From contig NZ_LPNR01000122.1 in NCBI RefSeq assembly GCF_019266065.1, positions 13,682 to 75,634 on the forward strand: a DNA stretch of 61,953 nucleotides. The letters are read 5' to 3'. The position numbers were made by a program, and so were the translations under genes. Source of the DNA: Nocardia sp. MH4 (GTDB lineage: Bacteria; Actinomycetota; Actinomycetes; Mycobacteriales; Mycobacteriaceae). How positions within the stretch are numbered: position 1 is the first letter of the stretch; the number at the start of each line of letters is the position of its first letter. Under the pieces are notes generated by a model. That model searched no databases and was not told the origin of the DNA. It worked only from the letters and a program-made list of their open reading frames with translations. This document shows positions 17,067 through 25,680 of the stretch, in pieces.

Positions 17067-19259
17067 TCATACCGGTTCGGCCGCGACCCGGCGATGACTG
17101 TCGTCGAACTCGGCGATCCCGTCGGTGGTCACCTCGATGACCCGCGCGGTCGCCAGATCGAAGAACAGCCCCGACACCACCACCCCGCGCTCCTCGATCC
17201 CGCCGCGCACCGCCGGGTAGTCCATCAGCGTCTGGACCTGCCGGGCGACGTTCACCATCCCGAGCTGATCGACCGGACCGAAGCCCGCCCGCCGGGCCGC
17301 CTCGGCGACCGGGTGACCCGCGCGGAATTCCGCCAGAGTCGGCGCGGCGTGCGCGAGCCAGTCGTCGAGGCCGGGACCGGCCTGGACCTGTCCGTACAGC
17401 GCCTCCATGGCCCCGCATCCGCTGTGCCCGCACACCACGACCGCGCGCACGTCGAGCTTGTCGAGCGCGTAGATCAGTGCCGCCTCCACCGAGACGTCGC
17501 TGCCGCCGACCGGCACGAGATTGCCCACGTTGCGCACGGTGAACAGGTCACCGGGACCGCTGTTGGTGATGACGTTGGGCACGATGCGGGCATCGGCGCA
17601 GGTGAGGAAGAAGGTGTCGGCGTCGGGCCGGTGCCGCAGGCCGGCCAGGTGCGGGCGCATGAGGTGCGCGTGGCCGCGGTGATAGGCCGCGATACCCGCC
17701 GCGATCGGGTCGACACCGCCGCTGCGGCGCCACGGCCGGATCGCCTCGTCGACCGCCTTGCGGGCGTGGCCGTATTCGGGCGGACCGTCGTGCGCGCGCG
17801 CCATCCGCGCGGTGCCGAGTTCGACGAAATCGACCGTGCCACCGCCCGATTCGCGGGCATCGGCCCACTCGGAGAGCAGTTCGCACGCGGCATGATCGAG
17901 GAAGTCGACACTGAGCTCCACCGTGACGTCCACGCCGGCGGGCACTTTCGCCAGTTCGCTGGTGAGCCGGGGCACGGCCAGGAAGGTGCAGGGCCCGTCG
18001 ATGCGCACCAGCCAGGTCCCGTCGGGGCGCGGCGCCGCGGCGATGGTGAACTTCACGACCCGCCACAGCAGCAGCGCGAACGAGGCGATCAGGCCGATCA
18101 CCATGCCCTGCAACAGGTTCAGCGAGACGACCGCCACGACGGTGACGAGGTAGACGTAGATGTCGCCGGTGCGGCGGGCGCGTTTGATGTGCGCCAGTTT
18201 CACCAGCTGCACCCCGATCAGCACCAGCAGTCCGGCCAGCGCGGCGGTCGGGATCTGCCGGACCAATCCGACCAGCGCGATCGCGAATACCAGTATCCAG
18301 CAACCGTGCAGCACGGTGGCGGCCCGGCTGCGGGCTCCGGCGTTGGCGTTGGTGATGCTGCGGACGATGACGGCCGCGATCGGCAGGCCGCCCAGCGTCC
18401 CGGAGGCCATGTTGGCGGCGCCCTGCCCCAGGAGTTCACGATCGAAGTCGGTGCGCTGACCGGGCCGCATCTTGTCGACGGCGACCGCCGAGAGCAGCGT
18501 TTCCACGCTGGCGATGAGCGCGACGGTGAGCATGGTCAGCGCGATCGGCACCCAGCCACCGTGCGGCAGCGCGGGCAACCCGATGCCGTCGATCAGCGAG
18601 CCGTCCAGGCGCACCCGGTCCACCGTCAGCGGCAGCACCAGCGAGATCACCGTCGCCACCACCACCGCGACCAGCGGGCCGGGCACCACCCGGACGCGGC
18701 GCGGCAGGTATTGCCACCCGATCAGGATGGCGATCACGAGCAGCCCGACGAACAGGTCGCCCTTGTGCACCGACATCACCTGATTCGGCAGCGCGACGAT
18801 GCTCGCCCACGGCGAGCTGACCGTGGTGCCGCCGAGCAGCACGTGCACCTGCTGTAGCGCGATGATCACGCCGATTCCGGCGAGCATGGCGTGCACCACG
18901 ACCGGGGCGATGCCCAGCGCGGCGCGCGCGATGCGGCTGAGCCCGAACAGGATCTGCAGCAGACCCGCCCCGACGGTGATGAAACACATGGCGGCCCAGC
19001 CGAATTGCTGGACCGCACCCGCGACGACGACGGCGAGACTGGCGGTCGGCCCGCTCACCTGGATCGACGAGCCGCCGAGCAGGCCGGCGACCACGCCGCC
19101 GACCGCGGCGGCGATGAGTCCGGCGACGACGGGCGCGCCGGAGGCGAGCGCCACACCCAACGACAGCGGCAAGGCGACGAGGAACACCACGATGGACGCC
19201 GGAAGGTCTTGCCGAAGAACAGATTTCAGCGAATGGCCCGGATCATTGTCGGTCATCAT
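17067..19259 (-). CDS. SulP transporter-STAS-beta carbonic anhydrase fusion, copy 2
   Basis: A 730-residue paralogue of the neighbouring fusion, with the same order of transporter, STAS (VDFLDHAACELLSEW) and beta-carbonic anhydrase. Zinc ligands and the Asp-Arg dyad are kept as CADAR and CGHSGC. It lacks the proline-rich N-terminal tail of copy 1. The two genes lie head-to-tail on one strand and look like a tandem duplication that has since diverged. Either ATG at 19259 or 19256 may start it; AAGGAG precedes both and spacing favours 19256. A CRP-like site lies in its upstream region. Confidence 0.93.
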   Translation of the reverse strand: MMTDNDPGHSLKSVLRQDLPASIVVFLVALPLSLGVALASGAPVVAGLIAAAVGGVVAGLLGGSSIQVSGPTASLAVVVAGAVQQFGWAAMCFITVGAGLLQILFGLSRIARAALGIAPVVVHAMLAGIGVIIALQQVHVLLGGTTVSSPWASIVALPNQVMSVHKGDLFVGLLVIAILIGWQYLPRRVRVVPGPLVAVVVATVISLVLPLTVDRVRLDGSLIDGIGLPALPHGGWVPIALTMLTVALIASVETLLSAVAVDKMRPGQRTDFDRELLGQGAANMASGTLGGLPIAAVIVRSITNANAGARSRAATVLHGCWILVFAIALVGLVRQIPTAALAGLLVLIGVQLVKLAHIKRARRTGDIYVYLVTVVAVVSLNLLQGMVIGLIASFALLLWRVVKFTIAAAPRPDGTWLVRIDGPCTFLAVPRLTSELAKVPAGVDVTVELSVDFLDHAACELLSEWADARESGGGTVDFVELGTARMARAHDGPPEYGHARKAVDEAIRPWRRSGGVDPIAAGIAAYHRGHAHLMRPHLAGLRHRPDADTFFLTCADARIVPNVITNSGPGDLFTVRNVGNLVPVGGSDVSVEAALIYALDKLDVRAVVVCGHSGCGAMEALYGQVQAGPGLDDWLAHAAPTLAEFRAGHPVAEAARRAGFGPVDQLGMVNVARQVQTLMDYPAVRGGIEERGVVVSGLFFDLATARVIEVTTDGIAEFDDSHRRVAAEPV

Positions 19260-19460
19260 TCTCCTTCGCCGGGGCGGATCGGCGCCCGGTTCATCGGTCG
19301 AACATGCACTGGCAATTGATGCTGAGCTGCGAGCGAACGGCGGCGGAACGGCACTGCTCGAAGAGATTCTCGACCCGAGACACAGGGTCGGGCCAATAGT
19401 AAAGAATTACCCAAGCGTTTGGAAAGTCCTCGAGGCGAATGGGACGAATCGCGACTCAAC

Positions 19461-19476
19461 TGTGACGTGCACCACA
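19461..19476. promoter_or_regulatory. CRP/FNR-family-like operator
   Basis: TGTGACGTGCACCACA matches the mycobacterial-type CRP consensus TGTGA-N6-TCACA in nine of ten defined positions. It lies in the 346-base stretch 19260-19605 between the divergent SulP-CA copy 2 and the two-repeat membrane protein. Apart from this site and a ribosome site before 19606, I see nothing else in that stretch. Confidence 0.45.
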
Positions 19477-19605
19477 CGCAATACGTCGGGCCCGCGGGGT
19501 GCGGCCGATCCGTCGACCGGCCGCAACGATCAGGAATCGAGAAGCGCGGCGCCCGGGTCGGTGGAAACATCGTTTCCGCAGACCACCACAACGAAAGGGT
19601 TCCCG

Positions 19606-20034
19606 ATGACCAGCACCTGGGTGCGCCGATCCCACCGGTGGCTCGCCGTGGCCTTCACCGCGATCGTGATCCTCACGGTGATCGCGCTGGCGCTGAGCGG
19701 ACCGGTCTGGGTGTCCTATCTCCCGCTGTTCCCCCTCGCCGGGCTCTTCCTCTCCGGCAGCGTCCTGTTCGTCCGGTACTACACCGGGAGGTCGGGCGCG
19801 GCTCGCCGGACCGGGGCGACCGGCACGCGCGCGCGAACCCGCGGGCTACACCGCTGGGCCGCGGTGGTGTTCGTCGTCACCGTCGTCGCCACCGTGATCG
19901 CCCTGTCCCTGCCGGAGCCGATCGTCTGGGTGTCCTACCTACCGCTGATCCCCCTCGCCGTGCTGCTGTTCTCCGGGCTGTCCATGTTGGTGACGCAGCG
20001 TCTTTCGGCGCGGCGCCGGGCCGCCACCGCGTAG
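19606..20034 (+). CDS. small membrane protein with internal duplication
   Basis: A 142-residue protein made of two similar halves. Each half has HRW, a hydrophobic helix ending TVIALxL, the motif WVSYLPLxPLA, and a second helix. Half 1 spans residues about 8-58 and half 2 about 82-136, joined by a basic, Gly/Thr-rich linker. About half the positions agree by eye, so an ancestral two-helix unit was duplicated. Four membrane helices are expected. No family is recognised. AAAGGG precedes the ATG. It diverges from the SulP-CA fusions and converges on the VWA gene with a gap of three bases. Confidence 0.75.
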   Translation: MTSTWVRRSHRWLAVAFTAIVILTVIALALSGPVWVSYLPLFPLAGLFLSGSVLFVRYYTGRSGAARRTGATGTRARTRGLHRWAAVVFVVTVVATVIALSLPEPIVWVSYLPLIPLAVLLFSGLSMLVTQRLSARRRAATA

Positions 20035-20037
20035 GCC

Positions 20038-21252
20038 TCACCCGATCTCCACCACCCGCGCCCAGGCGGGCGGGCGGTCCGGCACGTAGTCCGGATCGGC
20101 CTCGCTCCACGACCCCGCCCGGCGGAACACCCCGACCACCGTCCGGCACGGTGGCCGGGTGTCGGGCCAGGGCGTCTGCCCGTCGGTCAGCGCCACGACC
20201 ACGTCCGGGCGGGTGCGCAGGGCCGCGGTGAAACCGGTCCGCAGATCGGTGCCGCCACCGCCCATCAAGGTCATCCCCTCGGCCCGGCACAGCGGATCGG
20301 CGATCCAGACCGCGGCGTCGCACGACAGCACGGTGACCAGGTCCCGACGACCGCCGACCGCGCGGGTGATGGCGGCGACTTCCAGCAGCGCGCTGCCCAA
20401 TTCGACGTCACTGACCGACCCCGACGTATCGATGACGACCGCGACCCGAGGGGGCATCCGACGCAGGCTCGGCAGCACCACCCCGGGCAGCGCCGCCGAG
20501 CGCCGCGCCGGCCTGCCGTAGGTGTAGTCGGCGCCGACCCCGGGGGCCGAGGCCGCCGAGCGCAGGGCGGCGCCCAGCAGATCCCGCCACGGCTGCGACG
20601 GATGCAGCGCCTCCTCGGCCCATCGTCGCCACCCCTGGGGCGCGTCGCCCGGTCGGCCGACGATGCCCTGGGCCACCCGGAACCGCACCGCGTCGCGCTC
20701 CTGCTCGCTGAGGCCGTCCGCGCCGTCGGGCCCGAGTTCCCAGGCCCGCTCCAGTCCGTCGGCGCCGCTACCGCAATCGAGCCAGGCCATGCCCTCGGTC
20801 AGCCTGCCCAGCCGGAACTGCCCGAGGTAGTCCTCCATGAGTTCGCCTGGGGACAGCCCGAGGTCGGCGGGCAGGACCGCCCCCGTGGGCTGGACGAGCC
20901 CGTCGCCGAACGCGTCGTCGTTGATCTCGGCGTCGGCGGCGATGTTCATCCGCAGCCGCTCCGCCGGGCCGGTCAGATCGTGCGCGCGGGCGTATCGATC
21001 GCTGCGCGCGTGATGCTCGCGCAGCAGGTGCGACACCTCGTGCACCAGGATCGAGGCGAGTTCTTCCACGGACGTGCAGGCCACGAACGCGGGTGAGACG
21101 TAGCAGCGCCAGTGCTTGTCCACCCCCATCGTCGGCACCTGCCGCGACTCGACGATGTGCAGCGCGTACAGCGCCGTGGCGAGATAGGGCCGGGCCGACA
21201 CCGCGGACAGCCTTGCGGCATACAGCTTCTCGTGATCCAGGTGGCCCGTCAT
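20038..21252 (-). CDS. DUF2201-type metallopeptidase/VWA-like protein
   Basis: A 404-residue protein with two parts. The N-terminal half has HEVSH at residues 71-75 followed by NIAADAEIND, the pattern of the DUF2201 putative zinc-peptidase domain. The C-terminal half is VWA-like: RVAVVIDTSGSVSD contains the MIDAS DxSxS, and LMGGGGTDLRTGF and VVALTDGQTPW complete the metal site. Both halves look intact. The ATG at 21252 overlaps the MoxR stop as ATGA, so the two proteins are coupled and probably bind each other, as MoxR-VWA pairs do. It is the third gene of the cassette starting near 23989. The substrate is unknown. Confidence 0.85.
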   Translation of the reverse strand: MTGHLDHEKLYAARLSAVSARPYLATALYALHIVESRQVPTMGVDKHWRCYVSPAFVACTSVEELASILVHEVSHLLREHHARSDRYARAHDLTGPAERLRMNIAADAEINDDAFGDGLVQPTGAVLPADLGLSPGELMEDYLGQFRLGRLTEGMAWLDCGSGADGLERAWELGPDGADGLSEQERDAVRFRVAQGIVGRPGDAPQGWRRWAEEALHPSQPWRDLLGAALRSAASAPGVGADYTYGRPARRSAALPGVVLPSLRRMPPRVAVVIDTSGSVSDVELGSALLEVAAITRAVGGRRDLVTVLSCDAAVWIADPLCRAEGMTLMGGGGTDLRTGFTAALRTRPDVVVALTDGQTPWPDTRPPCRTVVGVFRRAGSWSEADPDYVPDRPPAWARVVEIG

Positions 21253-22493
21253 CGACGGGCCTCGGCGACGCGGGCCGTGGCCTGCTCGGCCTGCCGGGAC
21301 ACCGAGACCGTGGCGGCGAGATGTTCGATCGACGCCGGGATCTCCCAGTCGTCCCGGCGCAGGGTGGCCAGCGTGGTCGCGGGGACCACCACCAGATCCG
21401 GCGCCCCGGTCGCCACGGCCCCGGCCAGCAGGGCCCACGCCGCGTCCCAGCGCGCCTTCTCGGGTCGTCGGCGCACCGCCGCCACCACCGCGTCGAGCAC
21501 GGCCTGGCGCAGATCGCCCCGGTCGGGCAGCGCGGCGACCGCCGGATCGGCCAGCAGCACTTCGGGATCGGGCAGATCCATCCGATCGATGCTGGTCAGC
21601 AGCTCGAAACCGGGACCGTCACCGACGGTCCCGCGCACCAGCATCGACAGCACATCGCGCGCGGCGCCCGCCGCCGTGGCGAACGCGATCAGCCGGACCA
21701 CCATCTCCCAGCTGCGCGGCGACGGCCAGGCACCGCCGCGCCGGGTTTCGGTGGTGGGCAGCTGATGCACCAGCTTCGGGCGGCCCGCGAGCAGCTCGCA
21801 CACCGCGCGCCGGGCGAACGCCACCGCCTCCGAGAGCTTTTCGGGCGCGAGGCGGGGCAGCGTCGCCCGCGGCCAGGTGCCGCCGAGGCCGCGCACGACG
21901 ACCTCGTGGTCATGGGTCCATTGCAGGTGCACGAACCGATTCGCCAGCGGCGGGCTCAGTTCCCAGCCGTCGGCGGCCGAGGAACGCGGGTTGGCCGCGG
22001 CGACGATGCGGACCCCTGGCGGCAACCGCAGCGTGCCGATCCGCCGTTCCAGGACCAGGCGCAGCAGGGCCGCTTGCACGGCGGGCGGCGCGGTCGAGAG
22101 TTCGTCGAGGAACAGCAGTCCCCGTCCGGCCTCGACCAGCTTCACGGCCCAGTCCGGCGGGGCCATCGGCACCCCGTCGGTCGCGGGGTCGTCACCGAGG
22201 ATGGGCAGGCCCGAGAAGTCGGACGGTTCGTGCACACTCGCGATCACCGTGGTCAGCGGCAGGTCGAGGGACTCGGCGAGCTGGGTCAGCGCGGCGGTCT
22301 TGCCGATGCCCGGCTCACCCCACAGCAGGACCGGGAGGTCGGCGGCGACCGCCAGCGTCAGTGCCTCGAGCCGGGTGTCGGGACGGGGTTCGGTGGTCGT
22401 TTCGCCGAGCAGAGCGAGCAGTTCGCCCGCGATGTCGAGTTGGGAGCCGATGGTTCGGACCGGACGCGGGACGACGGGAATGCGTACAGACAT
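21249..22493 (-). CDS. MoxR-like AAA+ ATPase
   Basis: A 414-residue AAA+ ATPase. Walker A is GEPGIGKT (residues 59-66), Walker B is LLFLDEL with D130-E131, and sensor 1 lies in AAANPRSSAADGW with an arginine-finger region PPLANRF. Such ATPases act as chaperones remodelling a partner recognised by a VWA protein. Here the partner gene overlaps by four bases downstream. The region after the ATPase core (about 230-414) is helical and specific to this cassette. The gene lies 39 bases after the 472-residue unknown gene on the same strand. Confidence 0.9.
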   Translation of the reverse strand: MSVRIPVVPRPVRTIGSQLDIAGELLALLGETTTEPRPDTRLEALTLAVAADLPVLLWGEPGIGKTAALTQLAESLDLPLTTVIASVHEPSDFSGLPILGDDPATDGVPMAPPDWAVKLVEAGRGLLFLDELSTAPPAVQAALLRLVLERRIGTLRLPPGVRIVAAANPRSSAADGWELSPPLANRFVHLQWTHDHEVVVRGLGGTWPRATLPRLAPEKLSEAVAFARRAVCELLAGRPKLVHQLPTTETRRGGAWPSPRSWEMVVRLIAFATAAGAARDVLSMLVRGTVGDGPGFELLTSIDRMDLPDPEVLLADPAVAALPDRGDLRQAVLDAVVAAVRRRPEKARWDAAWALLAGAVATGAPDLVVVPATTLATLRRDDWEIPASIEHLAATVSVSRQAEQATARVAEARR

Positions 22494-22532
22494 GGGTGTA
22501 TCACCTCGATGTGCGGAGGAAGTGGGGAAAGA

Positions 22533-23951
22533 TCAGCGCTTGACCGCGTGGCGCGGACGAACGCCGTCTTCACGGCGGGGGCGGCCGGCGGGCGCGGGGA
22601 CACCGCGACCGGGCGCGGACAGCCCGGCCCGGAACAGGCCATAGGTGATCCGCCGTCGCGCGGCGGACTCGAGTTCGTCGCGGAGGGGACCGTCGCGCAG
22701 CAGCGCCGCGGGACCGAGCAGCCGTTCGACCTCGGCCAGCGCACCGGCACTGTCACCGTGGTCGAGCCGTTCGCGAATGCCCGTCAGCGCCTCCGGACGA
22801 CGGTGCGCCCGGTCGATGACCTGTAGGCAGGGCAGCGCAGTGCCGGTCAGCGCGACCAGCAGTTCCTCGCGCCGGATCTCGGCCGGGTCGTGATCGAGCG
22901 CGGCCAGGCGCCCGTCGACGAACCCGATCCGGTGCCACTGCCCCCGGCACCACACGAGCCGAGGCCGCTCCGGTCCCCCGGACTTCCGCGAGGCAGCCCG
23001 TGGTGACCAGGTCGGGTCTAGTGCCGCGGCGACCAGCGGATGCAGCTGATCGACCGAGATCGCGCCGGCCCGCAGCAGGACCAGATCGGGCAGCGCCCAG
23101 GTCGCCGCGTCGGGCAGCACCGGCAAGGCGGACACCGCGCCGCGCCGATATTCCTCGGTGATGCGCACCTGCGCGCCGACCTCGAGGACCACCCGGCGCC
23201 GGGCGCCGCAGCGCACCAGAACCATTCCGGCCGTGGACTTCTCGGCCCGCAGCAGGAGCGCGGCCTCCTCGGCCCAGCGATCGACCGCGCATCCGGGCGG
23301 CAGCTGTGCGGATGCGTTCTCACCCGGCGGCGCCCCGCACCGCAGCGGCAGCTCGTCGGCCCTGCGCGCGTCCCACAGGTGCCGGTGCAGATCGAGCCGG
23401 AAGCGCCGGTTCGGCCGGGCATGGGGGTGCGGGCTCGCCGCGGCGCCCTCCCAGAGCCCGAGCGCGACGCGCTGACCGGCATCGGCCCAGGCCGGCGCGG
23501 TCCGCACCACCAGGTGCACGAATCCTTCACCGCCACCACGGGTTCCGGCGGTCGCGTAGCGCGCCAAGGTGATCGTCAGCCCCGGCCGGAGCAGTCCGTC
23601 GGGCGCGACCCTGGGCAGGTGCCAGCGCAGCAGGTCCGGGGCCAGATACCGCAGGTCGGCCCGCACCCGCGCGGCCAGATCCCGGCCGTGGGTCCGGGCC
23701 AGCACGCGCAGATCGAGATCGACGTCGACATGCGCCGCGGCGCAGGCCCCGGCCCAGTCGCCGAGACCGCGGCGCGCGGTGGCGAGATCGATCATGGCGG
23801 GTGGCACCGCGAATGCGCGAACCCGCCGCCACAAGGCCAGGCGGGCATCGTCGCCGGGTGGTCCGGCCGCGCGAAGATGCTGCGGATACTGCGGGAATTC
23901 CGCTCGATCGAGCGGGGAGGAAGCCGGTGCGATGACCGGCAGGGGGCTCAA
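22533..23951 (-). CDS. unknown protein of MoxR/VWA cassette
   Basis: A 472-residue protein I do not assign to a named family. The N-terminal region has AFAVPPAMIDLATARRGLGD, then WAGACAAAHVDVDLDL and LAPDLLRWHLPR, a pattern I associate with actinobacterial proteins next to MoxR/VWA genes. It is rich in Arg, Ala and Leu and has no membrane segment or nucleotide site. The C-terminus is basic (RPRREDGVRPRHAVKR). The TTG at 23951 overlaps the stop of a short upstream reading frame as TTGA and has no ribosome site, so translation is probably coupled. It may be the adaptor or target-recognition part of the cassette; that is inference from position. Confidence 0.75.
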   Translation of the reverse strand: MSPLPVIAPASSPLDRAEFPQYPQHLRAAGPPGDDARLALWRRVRAFAVPPAMIDLATARRGLGDWAGACAAAHVDVDLDLRVLARTHGRDLAARVRADLRYLAPDLLRWHLPRVAPDGLLRPGLTITLARYATAGTRGGGEGFVHLVVRTAPAWADAGQRVALGLWEGAAASPHPHARPNRRFRLDLHRHLWDARRADELPLRCGAPPGENASAQLPPGCAVDRWAEEAALLLRAEKSTAGMVLVRCGARRRVVLEVGAQVRITEEYRRGAVSALPVLPDAATWALPDLVLLRAGAISVDQLHPLVAAALDPTWSPRAASRKSGGPERPRLVWCRGQWHRIGFVDGRLAALDHDPAEIRREELLVALTGTALPCLQVIDRAHRRPEALTGIRERLDHGDSAGALAEVERLLGPAALLRDGPLRDELESAARRRITYGLFRAGLSAPGRGVPAPAGRPRREDGVRPRHAVKR

Positions 23952-23989
23952 CGGCCCGGGCGCCGTACGCCCTTTCGACTAGTCGTCAT
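23948..23989 (-). CDS. putative 13-codon leader peptide
   Basis: A short frame MTTSRKGVRRPGR with ATG at 23989 and TGA at 23950-23948. A CATACT -10 hexamer ends six bases before the ATG, so the mRNA would begin at this codon. Its stop overlaps the TTG start of the 472-residue gene (TTGA). The sequence is basic and contains no run of a single amino acid, so a classical amino-acid attenuator is not indicated. Re-initiation from this frame would explain how a TTG without a ribosome site is used. Confidence 0.5.
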   Translation of the reverse strand: MTTSRKGVRRPGR

Positions 23990-23995
23990 GTGCCC

Positions 23996-24024
23996 AGTAT
24001 GCACAACGCCGCCCGGCCCGACAA
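23996..24024 (-). promoter_or_regulatory. promoter of MoxR/VWA cassette
   Basis: On the minus strand TTGTCG (24024-24019), a 17-base spacer and CATACT (24001-23996). Expected transcription start is at about 23989, the A of the leader ATG. A ten-base palindrome CGACTAGTCG (23976-23985) lies just downstream and could be an operator or an early hairpin. Confidence 0.55.
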
Positions 24025-24095
24025 CGCCGACGCCGGGCAGGCGGACGCCGACACGAGGTCGCGCGCCCGCCTGATCCGCAGGTCGCGGAAGGCGA

Positions 24096-25577
24096 TTACC
24101 CCGCGTCGGCGGCGGCCAGCGCGGGCTCGGCCGACGGCACGCCGAGCTGCGGGTAGGTCGGATATTCGATGCCCGAGATGTACTGCACGGTGCGTACGAC
24201 CTGGCACGAGTAGCCGAATTCGTTGTCGTACCAGACGTAGAGGATCGCGGTGTCGCCCTCGACGATCGTGGCGTTGGCGTCGATGATCGACGCCGCGCGC
24301 GAGCCGATGAAGTCGCTGGAGACCACGTCGTTGGCGGCGGTGTAGTCGAGGTTGCGGCTCAACGGGCCCGCGAGCGAGACCTGACGCAGGTACGCGAGCA
24401 CGTCCTCCTTGGTCGTCTCCTGCGCGAGCTGCAGGTTCAGGATCGCGACCGAGACGTCCGGCGTGGGTACCCGGATCGAGTTGCCGGTGATCTTGGCCTT
24501 GAAGTCCGGCATCGCCTTCGCGACGGCGGAGGCGGCGCCGGTCTCGGTGAGCACCAGGTTGAACGGCGCGGACCGGCCGCGACGGTCGGCCTTGTGGTAG
24601 TTGTCGAGCAGGTTCTGGTCGTTGGTGAACGAGTGCACCGTCTCGACGTGTCCGCGCAGAATGCCGAACTCGTCGTCCATGGCCTTGAGCGGCGGCACGA
24701 TCGCGTTGGTCGTGCACGAGGCGCAGGAGAAGATCTGCTGGGACAGGTCCAGGCTGCGGTGGTTCACGCCGTGCACGATGTTGGGGACATCGCCCTTGCC
24801 CGGCGCGGTCAGCACGACCTTCGCGATACCAGGGCGCAGGTGCTGGGACAGACCGTCGCGATCACGCCACCGGCCGGTGTTGTCGATCAGGATGGCGTTG
24901 TCGATGCCGTAGGCGGTGTAGTCGATCGTGGTCGGGTCATCGCTGTAGATGAACCTGATGACGTTGCCGTTGGCGGTGATCGTGTCGTTCTCGGCGTCGA
25001 CCTTGATGGTGCCGTTGAAGTGGCCGTGCACCGAGTCGCGGCGCAGCAGCGACGCGCGCTTGGCCAGATCGTCGTCACCACCCTTGCGGACCACGACGGC
25101 GCGCAGGGTCAGCCCGTTGCCGGAGCCTGCCTTCTCGATGAGCAGCCGGGTCACCAGTCGCCCGATCCGGCCGAAGCCGTAGAGCACGACATCGCGCGGG
25201 CCCTGCGGCTCGGCCTTGTTGCCGTCGAGCACCTCGGTCAGCACCGCCGCGGTGAACTCCGGGATCGACAGCCCGCGGTCATCGGCGCGATAGGCCATGA
25301 CCAGCTGTCCGAGGTCGATCTTGCACGGCCCCAGGTCCAGTTCGCTGAGCACCTGCAGGAAGGGCAGGGTCTCGTCGACGGACAGTTCCTCGCCGGCGAT
25401 CTGCCGCGCGAACCGGTGCGTCCGCAGGATGCTGATCACCGATTTGTTCACCAGCGACCGGCTGTGCAGCAGGATCGTCACGCCCTTGCCCCGGTACAGC
25501 GTGCCGATGATCGGGATCATCGCCTCGGCGGCGGCTTCCTGAGCGTTCCAGCGGTCAAGTTGTTCGGTGGTCACCAC
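24096..25577 (-). CDS. gapB: glyceraldehyde-3-phosphate dehydrogenase, long GapB type
   Basis: A 493-residue GAPDH with an N-terminal extension of about 125 residues absent from the usual 335-residue enzyme. The Rossmann motif is LYGFGRIGRLVTRLL, and the active-site cysteine lies in SCASCTTNAIVP. WYDNEFGYSCQVVRTV is the typical C-terminal block. The extension (DETLPFLQVLSELDLGPCKI and neighbours) matches the long actinobacterial form called GapB or GapX in Corynebacterium, thought to act in the gluconeogenic direction. The symbol is by analogy. The GTG at 25577 is used. The gene stands alone between the cassette promoter and the tRNA-Val gene. Confidence 0.9.
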   Translation of the reverse strand: MVTTEQLDRWNAQEAAAEAMIPIIGTLYRGKGVTILLHSRSLVNKSVISILRTHRFARQIAGEELSVDETLPFLQVLSELDLGPCKIDLGQLVMAYRADDRGLSIPEFTAAVLTEVLDGNKAEPQGPRDVVLYGFGRIGRLVTRLLIEKAGSGNGLTLRAVVVRKGGDDDLAKRASLLRRDSVHGHFNGTIKVDAENDTITANGNVIRFIYSDDPTTIDYTAYGIDNAILIDNTGRWRDRDGLSQHLRPGIAKVVLTAPGKGDVPNIVHGVNHRSLDLSQQIFSCASCTTNAIVPPLKAMDDEFGILRGHVETVHSFTNDQNLLDNYHKADRRGRSAPFNLVLTETGAASAVAKAMPDFKAKITGNSIRVPTPDVSVAILNLQLAQETTKEDVLAYLRQVSLAGPLSRNLDYTAANDVVSSDFIGSRAASIIDANATIVEGDTAILYVWYDNEFGYSCQVVRTVQYISGIEYPTYPQLGVPSAEPALAAADAG

Positions 25578-25680
25578 ACGTCCTCAGGTTCTCGGTAAGT
25601 AGTCTCTACCGATGCTAAGGAGCGCGGAGTTTTCACCGAGACCGGCTCCCCACCAGTGAGGTTTCCGCCACTCCACCAAC

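Noticed and set aside
14431..18857. Long plus-strand frames (about 630 codons each) opposite both SulP-carbonic anhydrase genes
   Set aside because: They mirror real transporter genes with intact motifs. Their products are His/Gln/Arg/Gly-rich mixtures typical of antisense translation.
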